Source: a virus. Taken from it: a DNA stretch of 64,000 nucleotides. The stretch covers positions 1 through 64,000 of IMG/VR virus record IMGVR_UViG_3300030329_005017; one strand, given 5' to 3'. The first letter of the stretch is position 1. Each line of letters opens with the position of its first letter. Both the position numbers and the translations under genes were made by a program. The notes beneath the pieces were generated by a model. The model saw nothing but the letters and a program-made list of their open reading frames with translations. It did no database searches and was not told the DNA's origin. This document shows positions 1-9,236 of the stretch, piece after piece.

Positions 1-318
1 ATGCCTGTGTCACGATATCAAAATTTTTCTACTGTATTAGATACCCGAACTCGTAAGAGAAGATTGGAAAGTTTTCCGCCTATTTCTTCACAAGAGTTAA
101 AACGGCCAGACGATATGTTTATTGAGCTTAATGATGCTCAACGTATTGATGTATTGGCTGACCAGTATTTAGGTGATGGTAGATATTGGTGGGCTATTTG
201 TTTGTTAAACGATCTTACATTTCCTTTTGGGCAACAAATAGCTGCGGGCACTATTTTACGCATACCTTCAAGTATCAGCGTATTTGTAGATGCTATTCAG
301 AGAAAGATATCTAAATAA
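1..318 (+). CDS. gp53: Baseplate wedge protein, gp53-like (LysM-type)
   Basis: A 105-residue protein with the signature of the small T4-type gp53/LysM-like baseplate proteins: an N-terminal RYQNF stretch, then DRIDVLA-type text (here QRIDVLADQYLGDGRYWW), and a closing GTILRIP. In T4, gp53 joins baseplate wedges together. T4 gp53 is nearly twice as long, so this is a short version, or the true start lies upstream of the window, since the ATG is the very first base. Its stop overlaps the next start (TAATG). The neighbouring baseplate genes support the call. Confidence 0.72.
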   Translation: MPVSRYQNFSTVLDTRTRKRRLESFPPISSQELKRPDDMFIELNDAQRIDVLADQYLGDGRYWWAICLLNDLTFPFGQQIAAGTILRIPSSISVFVDAIQRKISK

Positions 319-3300
319 TGACAGAGTTCAATTACTATGGTAATCAAAGAGGGGTGACTTGGCGGCAATCTATTCGTGATGCGGCTACCTTTGATGAGCA
401 GAAAACTATTTGGATGAGACATAATACTCGGGCCGCCGATGAAAATATGTCCCAATATGGTCTGCGAATGCTCCAAGGAGTAACTCAGATTATACAAGGT
501 GATGATTATGTAGATACTGGGACATTTGGATTTAATCTTGGTGACGCAGATTTTTATTCCGAAGAATATAGAGAAAGTATAGAGGCCCTACCCGATGATT
601 TTTGGGAAGATATAAATAAAAACGCTCAAGCTACCCGTAACTTTAATCAGTTTAATGTTCAATTTAGAAATGCTGAGCAAGATACTGGTGTAACCCCAGC
701 AAATTTATCTTCCGATTCTGATGATGATATAGATCCGACAGCTCTAGTATTTCAGACCGAAGAAAACTTACAAGACGATCCCGATGCTAATGGCTTATCA
801 ACTAGTCCTGGCTTTGATGCTTTTTTTATGGCAGCAGATGAAGCAGCTGCGACATTTGAGGCAGAACAAGCGGAACGAAATGCGGGAGCAGTTAACAATG
901 TGTTAGAAGATCCAGGATATCAGAAAGTGGTAACGGGGTGGAATCAAAAAATAAGATCGTCTTCTGAAGACATTTCCGGATTAACACCTTTTTGTGAGCT
1001 GTATGCCGTGTTTCCCGAAAATGATTTAATTTATAGTGAAGATGGAACTAAATATACAGCTATAAAAAATAGATTATATAATGTTAGGTTTCAAGGAGTA
1101 AGAAGTGACATAAAACCTCCTTTGCCTGAGGGTATAACTCCAAACTCTAAGGTTGCTAAAATTGCTGGAGATAATCAAAGTCAAATACAACCAGATTCTA
1201 TAACTAAAAATTCTTCAAATAACTATGAAGCTTATTCTAGTTTTAAGGGATTACCTGGCATTAATGATTTAGCAGTATCAAGAGGCTCAGCCGCGGCACA
1301 AAATGTTAAATATGATTTAACCATCACTCTGCCTAATCCAGAACTTATTAATGAAAGATTTGAGTATAGTAAGTTAATGCTAATGAACTCAGCATTTCTT
1401 ATAATCTATGGATGGAACATTAGAGATGGAGCTTTTGATGCTGATAACTATCCTCCTACAATACAGCATGGTGTAGAAAATAATGTTGTGGTTGGAAACG
1501 GTATGGGTGGGTTTTGGTCTTCGGCAATAATCAGTTTGTCTAACTTTCAGTTTGACTTTGATAGTGTGGGACACTTAGTAGGAAAACTTACATTTCTCAA
1601 TAATAGTGGTATATTTTTAGGAACTATGACAGTAGAGCCCATCGGTAATAAGCTTCTTGATTCTTTAACAAAGCCAGCGCAATCTATTTTAGATAGAGTT
1701 AATAATAATCAAAACTTTATTTGGCAAAATGGTATTCCTTGGTCTGCTACTCAAGGTAACGAAGAGATGGTTGATGTAACTGGACCTAATGCAGCCAATA
1801 ATGATCTTTTAAGAGAATTTTTTGCTAGGGAAGGAGATGGTGGTTATTCATCCCATTTAGATAGAATCTTTTCTGAGAGACATTATACCGACCAAGATGC
1901 TGTGCTTGCTTTGAGAGATAAGGTTCGTCAGCTAAACGAGTTGGGCGAGACATTTTTGAAAAAATACCGACAGCACTTGCTTTTGACAATATTTTTTCGG
2001 AAAGAGAACAACCTTATGGCAGATTCAGCCGAAGCTGCGCGGGCAGAGGAATTGGCTGAGTTCAATACCGATTATTTTAACTACAGCGGTGGCAAGCAGG
2101 ACGCTGACGACTTCGACGATCACGAAGCAAATATGAATCTGGATACTATCCCTTACTATAGTGACTTAATTGATATAAATTATAATAATTTATTTTTAAG
2201 TTGGCAAGCTGGATACTTTAATCAAGATAACCCTAACATGATGTTTATTTTTATGTTTGATGACCTAGTTGATTCTCCTGTAAATAACATAGACATTGGG
2301 TTTAATTATTTTGATTTTTATGATTTAATGTATCGACCAAGTGATATTGCTGGCCAGCCTCCGCAGCAAGAAATTAAGTTTGTGGGTGGTTTGCTTTCTG
2401 GGCGTGGTCAATTTGTACCTGCTGCTTTTGAAGAGTTTTTGGTTGATACGCCTGTGGGGACTGGCGAAACATCTTATATAACAAATATGCCTCCTTTTGG
2501 TGTGGATCTGCAATCAAAAATTATAACTGCCTTTTCAGATCCTAATAATGTGAATTATAGACATTTTAGTGGATCAAGACCTACAATAGCGCAAAATGTA
2601 TTAGACCTAATAACAAGTACATCAGTAATATCTGTGCCATCAGTAGTGTATGAAGATGGGCAGGCAATATTGCCAGTTTTTGAAAAAACATACTCTCAAG
2701 TAATGGAAACGGAACCAGAGTTAGTTTTAATATCGTTTGAGTTTCTTAATAAGGTCGAAAGTGCTGAAGGTGATCAATGGGATGATTCGTTACATAGAAT
2801 AAAGTTTCATAGTCAAGAAATGCTTACCTCTTTAGAAGGGTTGGGTTCTGATGATGGTATAGGACAATGGGCAGAGCATTTTAGGGATGAATGGAATACT
2901 GACACCAATACGCTTGATATTGTTACAACGGATGATGGAGCAGCATTTTTCCAAAATCATTTTTCAAAAGTTTATAATGCAGATGCTATAAGCTCTGGTG
3001 GTCGGTTTGTAGATACAAAATATGCGATTTTAAAAAATGGTTACTTTGTTTCTACACACGCCGCAAATAGAAATGCAAAGTTTGTTGATAAGGAGACAGC
3101 GGATCTTATTGTTACACCTGATGGCGAAGATAGATTATATTTTCTAAATATGGCCCCAGATGGTGTAACCGTAGAGCAATTGGCAGAAAGGCACGAGGCT
3201 AGAGAAAATATTGCTAGGTATGTTGATGCTGGCATGCCTACGAGGCTTATGAGCCCTGAAGAGAGACGCATTTATAATAGTCTCGATTGGAATCTTGCAG

Positions 3301-6281
3301 GCATACAACTAACGGATCTGACTGGCGGCGACACAAGCGCCGAACAAAAAATTTCTATGCTTATAGAGCAGAATGCCGAGATGGTGAGAACCATGGACGC
3401 TATAACAAAATTAAAAAGAATTATACTTGATGCTTCTCAGGGGGCTGAAATAGCTAGAAGAGTAGAATTAGGGGTAGGTAATATAGATGAGATTGCTGTT
3501 GAAGATGAGGATGGCGGCACTACAACAAGAAAGGTGTTTAGACAGCCAGTATTTTTCTTTTTAGGTTCAGTTTTAGAGGCGTTAAGAATTGCCACTAATA
3601 ATAGAGTAAAGTTCCAGTATTCTGCTATACCTCAAAAAAAGGAAGGCAAGCCTTTTATTATTAATATACCAGAACAATCTGCTACCAGTATTACTTCTCA
3701 GTTTGATCGTGAAATAGAATCTTTAAAGAAAAAGTTAGTTGAGTTAAATGTGGCGGTTGAAGACGAAGCAGAGCAGGTAACTATATTGCAAAATCAAGGT
3801 CAGCAAGAAGTAGAAGCTGCTGTTGAGTTGGAGAAAAAACAAAAAGAATGGGACGATGCTCTTGTACAATATATTATAGACAGAGGTACTAATGTTGCTT
3901 CGTTGGGATATAATACCGCAGGTCAAAAGGCTTATTGGGCTGGTCAGTTTGTGGAAGGCGGAGGTCTTCAATCTCAAGGCGTTTATGGTCCTACTTATAC
4001 TAACCTAAAAGGTAATGTTATTCAAACCCAAGTTCAGTTTCCAACATATCGCTTCTATGAGGGCAAAGGCGGCGAAGGTGGACCTAGTGTCGTAGGATAT
4101 CAAACTACCGGTATATCGGATACTGGTCAGCCCATTAGAGCACCATTTGTTTATAAAATTAAACTTTCACAAGATCATCAAAATTATTATGGTAAGACTA
4201 GTCCTTATGAGAGCATTCCAACCGCGCTGGACAACCTTGGCAGCAGGGGCGACGATGGAAGAGATGAGGGTTTTATGAGATTATGGCGGCCCGAAGATTT
4301 ACAAATGGCGATTACAGCTGCTGAGATGGGCAATGACTGGCATTTTTTATGGCGAAAAAAACCAAGCTTCGGCTTCGCGAAAGATGGCGGCTACCCGTCT
4401 TTTCTGACCGATTCATTTGGCATACGGAGTCCGGGCACGGGCGGGCCCGATTATGGTCTGCAGTACATCAAGCATGGGGGAGATAATGTGTCGGCAAAGG
4501 ATATGAGTCAGTTCATGAAAAAAGACAGTGATACAGTATTCCCTGAGTTTCCTTATTCTAATCCTTATGAAAATAGAACCATAGACCGCCCAAAAGCTTT
4601 GGTACAAAGATTAGTGCAATGGTTAAATTGGTTCCCCGCCGATGGAAATTTAGAATATACTATTTTAGGTAAATCATTACATGAGTTTTATGGCAATAAT
4701 AAAGAAGTTCCATGGGATAACCCTAATACACTTGATTCTGATGAATTGGTAAGTCAGGGATGGTACTATATAGCATGGCCGAATCGTCGTCCAAGAGGTT
4801 TTGAGATGATGAATCTATCTTCACAGAGCACAACAGTTTATGAGCCTTTTTATGTTAGAGGTGTTGTGGTTGATGATTTTATTCAGTTAAATGGCGTTAG
4901 ACCAACAGCAGAAAATCCTGAGCCCTTAGAAGGTGAAACTGGTAGAGAGTTACAAATAAGAAATGCTAGAGTAGCTATGATAAATGAAAGAATAGACAAT
5001 CTAGAAAGACAAAAGAATAATTCTGATGTTAGTACTCAATTTTCTAATTTGCCTATACGCACTACTTATGAAATACCTGTTAAGATTGATACTATAAGGC
5101 AATTTTTAACTTCAGAACCAAACGCTCCTTTACATAACTTATTAAAAAAAGTTCTTGCTTCTACTAGAGAGGTAACTCCATCTATACAGTTATCTATGCG
5201 CCCGTCACCATCAGATAACTCATATATTGATGTCTTTCCTAGTGCTATGAATTATGATGGTGTAATACAAGAAGTATTTACAGAATTTGATATTAATAGA
5301 ATAGATGCATCTGATGAAGGTGGCATCATAGCAGCAGGAAGAAGTATAAATCGAGGTGGCTTAGTCACTTCGGAAAAGGTTATGGTTTGTCAATTTGGTA
5401 CCGGTCAATCTTTGATAGAAAATTTTGGGTTATCTTCTAAAATAGATCCTACTGCTTTTTCTTCTTTTAGATTACCTGCTGTAGTAGGTGGTGCAAGAAT
5501 GAATGTCATAGAAGTATTAAGAACTACTCAAGAAAATGATCCTGTTGCTTTTGCGGGGCTTTTAAATGATTTTAGACAGATATTGGGTGAGGGATTAACT
5601 TCGGGTATGGCTGGATTGAAAAATCTTAAGATAGTAACCGAAGCTGAAGATGGAAGCTTTACTGTTACTGAGCAAGGTAAAAACAATCTTATAAACTTTT
5701 TATTAGCTGAAAATGCGCCGGTTATCTCTAAGGCTGCTACTGGTTTTCTTGAAGATATGATGAGTCAAAATGTAGGGGTTTATAATAAGATGTTATTATT
5801 ACAAAATCAGTTTTTTACTAATTTGGACACAAGTGCCGAGGGATCTATAGGTAATCCAGAATCAAATACAAGATTAGCAGGTAGTAAGTTTTATGGGAAT
5901 GTCTTAAGTACATTCTTAAGGACCGCTACTCTTACTATTCACGGCACTACTGGCTTGAATGTATTCAACTTGGTGTATCTAAAAGGTCTTGTAAGTGGTG
6001 TAGAGGGTTTGTATTTAATTAGTAGCGTTAATGAAAGTATAGCGGCATCTACTTTTACAACTACTTTAGAGTGTAAGTTAGTAGAATATGTTAATAATGA
6101 TGATAAAACTAATCCGTTGGCTTATAGAGGCAACGCTGATCTTAATCGCTTGGCATCTGTTATTGATCAACGTAAGGCTGAAGAAGGTGCAAAAGCAGAG
6201 TTTGGTGTTGGCTATGAAATAGGAGACTTGGATAGATACATCCAAGAGTTTGATGCCAAGTCGGGATTTTTACAAGGCTGA
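318..6281 (+). CDS. Giant baseplate/tail hub-like structural protein
   Basis: 1987 residues, the largest gene here. Two parts look like phage tail hub proteins. Around residues 340-460 is a beta-rich stretch (LTITLPNPELINERFEYSKL, then LIIYGW and ISLSNFQFDFDSVG). Near residues 1880-1940 is a C-terminal block (LTIHGTTGLNVFNLVYLKG, then GLYLISSVNESI and FTTTLECKLVEY) of the kind found in gp27/gpD-type hubs. A charged coiled coil runs at about 1126-1185. No signal peptide or enzyme motif was recognised. It sits between gp53-like and gp55-like genes in a baseplate block, so a structural role is a fair inference; the exact position in the particle is not known. By eye, two stretches (about nt 2025-2130 and 4205-4490) are GC-richer and use different codons from the rest. 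Confidence 0.6.
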   Translation: MTEFNYYGNQRGVTWRQSIRDAATFDEQKTIWMRHNTRAADENMSQYGLRMLQGVTQIIQGDDYVDTGTFGFNLGDADFYSEEYRESIEALPDDFWEDINKNAQATRNFNQFNVQFRNAEQDTGVTPANLSSDSDDDIDPTALVFQTEENLQDDPDANGLSTSPGFDAFFMAADEAAATFEAEQAERNAGAVNNVLEDPGYQKVVTGWNQKIRSSSEDISGLTPFCELYAVFPENDLIYSEDGTKYTAIKNRLYNVRFQGVRSDIKPPLPEGITPNSKVAKIAGDNQSQIQPDSITKNSSNNYEAYSSFKGLPGINDLAVSRGSAAAQNVKYDLTITLPNPELINERFEYSKLMLMNSAFLIIYGWNIRDGAFDADNYPPTIQHGVENNVVVGNGMGGFWSSAIISLSNFQFDFDSVGHLVGKLTFLNNSGIFLGTMTVEPIGNKLLDSLTKPAQSILDRVNNNQNFIWQNGIPWSATQGNEEMVDVTGPNAANNDLLREFFAREGDGGYSSHLDRIFSERHYTDQDAVLALRDKVRQLNELGETFLKKYRQHLLLTIFFRKENNLMADSAEAARAEELAEFNTDYFNYSGGKQDADDFDDHEANMNLDTIPYYSDLIDINYNNLFLSWQAGYFNQDNPNMMFIFMFDDLVDSPVNNIDIGFNYFDFYDLMYRPSDIAGQPPQQEIKFVGGLLSGRGQFVPAAFEEFLVDTPVGTGETSYITNMPPFGVDLQSKIITAFSDPNNVNYRHFSGSRPTIAQNVLDLITSTSVISVPSVVYEDGQAILPVFEKTYSQVMETEPELVLISFEFLNKVESAEGDQWDDSLHRIKFHSQEMLTSLEGLGSDDGIGQWAEHFRDEWNTDTNTLDIVTTDDGAAFFQNHFSKVYNADAISSGGRFVDTKYAILKNGYFVSTHAANRNAKFVDKETADLIVTPDGEDRLYFLNMAPDGVTVEQLAERHEARENIARYVDAGMPTRLMSPEERRIYNSLDWNLAGIQLTDLTGGDTSAEQKISMLIEQNAEMVRTMDAITKLKRIILDASQGAEIARRVELGVGNIDEIAVEDEDGGTTTRKVFRQPVFFFLGSVLEALRIATNNRVKFQYSAIPQKKEGKPFIINIPEQSATSITSQFDREIESLKKKLVELNVAVEDEAEQVTILQNQGQQEVEAAVELEKKQKEWDDALVQYIIDRGTNVASLGYNTAGQKAYWAGQFVEGGGLQSQGVYGPTYTNLKGNVIQTQVQFPTYRFYEGKGGEGGPSVVGYQTTGISDTGQPIRAPFVYKIKLSQDHQNYYGKTSPYESIPTALDNLGSRGDDGRDEGFMRLWRPEDLQMAITAAEMGNDWHFLWRKKPSFGFAKDGGYPSFLTDSFGIRSPGTGGPDYGLQYIKHGGDNVSAKDMSQFMKKDSDTVFPEFPYSNPYENRTIDRPKALVQRLVQWLNWFPADGNLEYTILGKSLHEFYGNNKEVPWDNPNTLDSDELVSQGWYYIAWPNRRPRGFEMMNLSSQSTTVYEPFYVRGVVVDDFIQLNGVRPTAENPEPLEGETGRELQIRNARVAMINERIDNLERQKNNSDVSTQFSNLPIRTTYEIPVKIDTIRQFLTSEPNAPLHNLLKKVLASTREVTPSIQLSMRPSPSDNSYIDVFPSAMNYDGVIQEVFTEFDINRIDASDEGGIIAAGRSINRGGLVTSEKVMVCQFGTGQSLIENFGLSSKIDPTAFSSFRLPAVVGGARMNVIEVLRTTQENDPVAFAGLLNDFRQILGEGLTSGMAGLKNLKIVTEAEDGSFTVTEQGKNNLINFLLAENAPVISKAATGFLEDMMSQNVGVYNKMLLLQNQFFTNLDTSAEGSIGNPESNTRLAGSKFYGNVLSTFLRTATLTIHGTTGLNVFNLVYLKGLVSGVEGLYLISSVNESIAASTFTTTLECKLVEYVNNDDKTNPLAYRGNADLNRLASVIDQRKAEEGAKAEFGVGYEIGDLDRYIQEFDAKSGFLQG

Positions 6282-6350
6282 AGTGGTTAGTGTAGAAAAA
6301 TAGTAAATATTATTAATATAAAGATGTAACTATATTTTGAAAGGAAATAT

Positions 6351-7004
6351 ATGAAATATTGGGGGGAAGTACAGGAGGCTGGTATTATAGAGTTTAATAC
6401 GGTTGATGATACACACACAAAGCATAAGGTATATAATGAAATTATCCTACCTGCCTTTTTAAAACTTATCGAAAACATCTATTATACCTACAACTTTAAT
6501 ACAATACTTTTTGATTATCAACAAACTCAACATGAAGCTATGGCTCACTTATATGAGAAGTTGAGCAAGTTTGATCCCACTTCTGGTGCTAAATCATTTT
6601 CTTATTTTGGCACCATTGTAAAGAACTGGATGATACAACAAGCTAATGCTGCTAAAAAACAAGTATTTGTTGATAACGAAAATGCTGATACTGTTGTATT
6701 TGATAAGAGCATGGAAACTTATCAAGATAATGAGAAGATGGAAGATGATTATGCTTTTATAGGTGGGCTTACTCAACATTTTGATAGTTTAATGGCTCAA
6801 GAAACACTAAACAAGGATGATATAGCTGTTTTAGAAATAATAAATGATATACTGAAAAACTATCACAAGTTCAATATTTATAATAAGAAACAACTATATG
6901 TCTATGTAAGAGAAGCAACAGACTTGCCGAGTAGGAAGATAACTAAGTCTATTAAAAAGATAAAACAGACATATATGGTTTTAAAAGATGACTACTTCAA
7001 CTAA
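6351..7004 (+). CDS. gp55: Late-transcription sigma factor, gp55-like
   Basis: 217 residues. The central part (EAMAHLYEKLSKFDPTSGAK, then SFSYFGTIVKNWMIQQANAAKK) follows the sigma region-2 pattern of T4 gp55: a helix, a KFDP-type turn, an aromatic-rich SYF helix and a basic end. In T4, gp55 binds host RNA polymerase and directs it to late promoters with the sliding clamp. T4 gp55 is about 185 residues, so the size fits. The gene has its own 69-nt leader with the Shine-Dalgarno GAAAGGAA. A different sigma-like phage regulator is the main alternative. Confidence 0.66.
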   Translation: MKYWGEVQEAGIIEFNTVDDTHTKHKVYNEIILPAFLKLIENIYYTYNFNTILFDYQQTQHEAMAHLYEKLSKFDPTSGAKSFSYFGTIVKNWMIQQANAAKKQVFVDNENADTVVFDKSMETYQDNEKMEDDYAFIGGLTQHFDSLMAQETLNKDDIAVLEIINDILKNYHKFNIYNKKQLYVYVREATDLPSRKITKSIKKIKQTYMVLKDDYFN

Positions 7005-7218
7005 TGATAAGTTTAAAGATGTATCCGATGAAAAAATAGCAGACTTATTTTTACAAGGCATTCAAGTTTATGAAGATCAGATTGAACTAATGGATTATGT
7101 TAGAAAGAAGTCAATAGAAGTAAGAAATGATTTGGTAGAGTTAGAAGAAGAGCTTGTTAAAAGAAAAATAGAAATAGAAGTAACTGAAGAGCCACCAGAA
7201 GCGGAAGAAGAAAAATGA
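6988..7218 (+). CDS. Small acidic coiled-coil protein
   Basis: 76 residues, overlapping the end of the sigma-factor gene by 17 nt and coupled to the next gene by ATGA. The middle (residues 12-60) is predicted helical with heptad-like leucines and isoleucines; the tail is rich in Glu. No family was recognised. Lying directly behind a gp55-like gene, it could be a transcription partner comparable to T4 gp33, but nothing in the sequence proves that. A baseplate chaperone is equally possible. Confidence 0.6.
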   Translation: MTTSTNDKFKDVSDEKIADLFLQGIQVYEDQIELMDYVRKKSIEVRNDLVELEEELVKRKIEIEVTEEPPEAEEEK

Positions 7219-8777
7219 ATCAAAGCCCATCTATAGATAGATTGTTTGAGTCTGGCACTTACCAAGAAGACTTATATAGTAGTGCGCTTCAGTGGGAGGT
7301 TCCGGAATTTTTTGTTTTAAAAAGAGCTATTGTTATTAGTGTTAAGATGGGCATTAATACTAACGACAATACTGCTGCCTTTCTACCTCAATATTCTATT
7401 AATGCTAGGGTTATTGGAGAAGGTAGTAGCACTCCTACTCCAGAAAACGATATTCCCGAATGGTATATTCCATTTATACCAAATGCCATTATGGCTATAC
7501 CAGAAATAGGGGAGCAGATTTTAGTTATTCACGAAACCATAAAGTCTAACTCTAGAGGGTATTGGATAGGAAGAGTAAATGATTCTGATAAAATGAGCCT
7601 TAAGCTTACTAATGAGCAAAGAAGAGAAAGCAATCCTCTTTCTTTATCTCGTTATGGTAAGGCTTTTGATGTTAAAGACTTACATGATAGGTCAAAACAA
7701 AATACAGCTGGCGTCGAGGGTAAAAAAATATTTCAATTGCCTGGTCAGCTGGGCGATGTAATCGTTCAAGGACGGAGTGGCAGTTATACAAAACATAGCT
7801 TTAATCCAATGTCGGGCGGCGCTAGTAAGCCAGGGGTGTTGGAAATGGGAGTGTTGGAAACACGAACCTATAAACCCTCTGTACAGCCAACTATAGGAGC
7901 TTCATCTACTAAAACTGCCCATTTTGCCAATAGCGCAGTTTCAATTTTAGGTAGTCAATTTACTAAACAAACTCCTAACGCGGATGATTTGGTAGAAGAA
8001 ATAACCCGTAGCTCTATACCAGAAGTTCCAGATACTTCTACTTTGGTAGAAAAAAGAAAAAACTTTATTGTTAATATTGCGAATGAAATATATAATGTAT
8101 CTAATACTACTGATTCAGAAGAGTCTATGTATAGGCAGGTGTTGGGAGAAAAATTAGAAGAATATTTTACGGAACAAGATCAGTTAATAAGGGGCATGTT
8201 AGAGTCTGTTAAAGGTATTGTTAATACTATGGGCATATTGTTTGATTCTTATCTAAATCATACTCATACTATTCCAGAAATCAATATTGATATTCCCGAT
8301 AAAGAAGTTAGCTTTACTGATTTGATTAATTTGGGCATTAAGATGGAGCCACAACCACCTATTAGTGTTTTTGTACCTGCTACTACAGTGAATGTGCCAG
8401 GAACTGGCTCAAGAAGTGTGAGCAGAACAGTAATGACTCCTATTGGACCAAAATTTGTTACCGAAGAAGTTGCCGGAACCCCTGGAACAAGTGTTACCAT
8501 TCCATCTAAGTTTATTAGGATTCCTCAGCCAGATAAAGCGGTTAATAGAGGATACAGAACGCAAAAAAGAACAAAGACAATAGAATATGAAAAGATAAGT
8601 ATTGGAGGGGCTGCTAACCCAAGAAACACCACTACTATTGAAACAGATATAGTAACTGATAGAGTTCAAAATGATATGAATGATTTGAAAGATAGCTTTG
8701 ATGCGACTAGAGATGGTTTTATTGCCTTGATAGAACGGTTTGAAGAAGTATATAGTCAAAGACAATATATAAACTAG
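7215..8777 (+). CDS. Baseplate hub/spike protein, gp5-like OB-fold
   Basis: 520 residues. Residues about 35-120 look like the N-terminal OB-fold of gp5/gpV-type spike proteins: beta strands around SINARVIGEG, then IPNAIMAIPEIGEQILVIHE and GYWIGRVND. A second block (LPGQLGDVIVQGRSGSYTKH, residues about 175-195) is also typical of these hubs. No lysozyme domain is seen, unlike T4 gp5. The C-terminal half contains Pro/Thr/Val-rich repeats and a final helix. It would form part of the central baseplate spike or hub. The neighbours gp25 and gp6 support this. Confidence 0.6.
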   Translation: MNQSPSIDRLFESGTYQEDLYSSALQWEVPEFFVLKRAIVISVKMGINTNDNTAAFLPQYSINARVIGEGSSTPTPENDIPEWYIPFIPNAIMAIPEIGEQILVIHETIKSNSRGYWIGRVNDSDKMSLKLTNEQRRESNPLSLSRYGKAFDVKDLHDRSKQNTAGVEGKKIFQLPGQLGDVIVQGRSGSYTKHSFNPMSGGASKPGVLEMGVLETRTYKPSVQPTIGASSTKTAHFANSAVSILGSQFTKQTPNADDLVEEITRSSIPEVPDTSTLVEKRKNFIVNIANEIYNVSNTTDSEESMYRQVLGEKLEEYFTEQDQLIRGMLESVKGIVNTMGILFDSYLNHTHTIPEINIDIPDKEVSFTDLINLGIKMEPQPPISVFVPATTVNVPGTGSRSVSRTVMTPIGPKFVTEEVAGTPGTSVTIPSKFIRIPQPDKAVNRGYRTQKRTKTIEYEKISIGGAANPRNTTTIETDIVTDRVQNDMNDLKDSFDATRDGFIALIERFEEVYSQRQYIN

Positions 8778-8786
8778 AGATATGCT

Positions 8787-9215
8787 ATGGGAATAAACTT
8801 AAAATTTCCTTTACGTTCTTATCGTAGAGGTTTTTTTGAAATGAACAATACTACTACTGCTGCTGTTAGAGAGAATATAAAAACTCTTTTGATGACAGTT
8901 AAGGGAGAAAGAGTGGTTCAGCCAGGTATTGGAACCAACATTCCTACTCTTATGGGTCAGTTATTTGAACAGGTTGATACTGGGGAGATGGAAGCTCAAA
9001 TTGGAGCAGAAGTACAGAGTGCTCTTGAGACTTGGATGCCAGAGGTTACAATGTTATCAATAAATGTATATACACAAGATACAGTGCCAGGAGGAACGGC
9101 ACTAAATCCAAATGATATTTTAGTAAGAATGGCTTTTGAATATGCGGGGATACCCGATATGATAGATTTAAATTATGCTACTCAAACAGCAACTACAGCT
9201 GGGATGATGAGTTAA
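8787..9215 (+). CDS. gp25: Baseplate wedge protein gp25 (GPW/gp25 family)
   Basis: 142 residues, the normal size for the GPW/gp25 family. It shows the family pattern: an N-terminal LKFPL stretch, AAVRENIKTLLMTVKGERV, the VQPGIGTNIPTLMGQLFE block, then EVQSALETWMPEV and a strand ending in VRMAFEY. In T4 and related contractile tails, gp25 sits at the inner baseplate and starts sheath assembly. It lies immediately before the gp6-like gene, the usual order in contractile tail modules. The C-terminal tail after residue 125 is Thr/Ala rich. Confidence 0.88.
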   Translation: MGINLKFPLRSYRRGFFEMNNTTTAAVRENIKTLLMTVKGERVVQPGIGTNIPTLMGQLFEQVDTGEMEAQIGAEVQSALETWMPEVTMLSINVYTQDTVPGGTALNPNDILVRMAFEYAGIPDMIDLNYATQTATTAGMMS

Positions 9216-9236
9216 CAACATACAAAGAGATAAAAA

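Noticed and set aside
611-618. TATAAATA, a perfect T4 late-promoter box
   Set aside because: It lies inside the giant structural gene with no gene start downstream. A second one at 63145-63152 is inside the nuclease gene. Such A/T words are expected by chance in this composition.
4364-4375. AAGC-TTCG-GCTT hairpin inside the giant gene
   Set aside because: A stable C(UUCG)G loop but only 4 bp, inside coding sequence and without a T-run; noted only as part of a GC-rich island.
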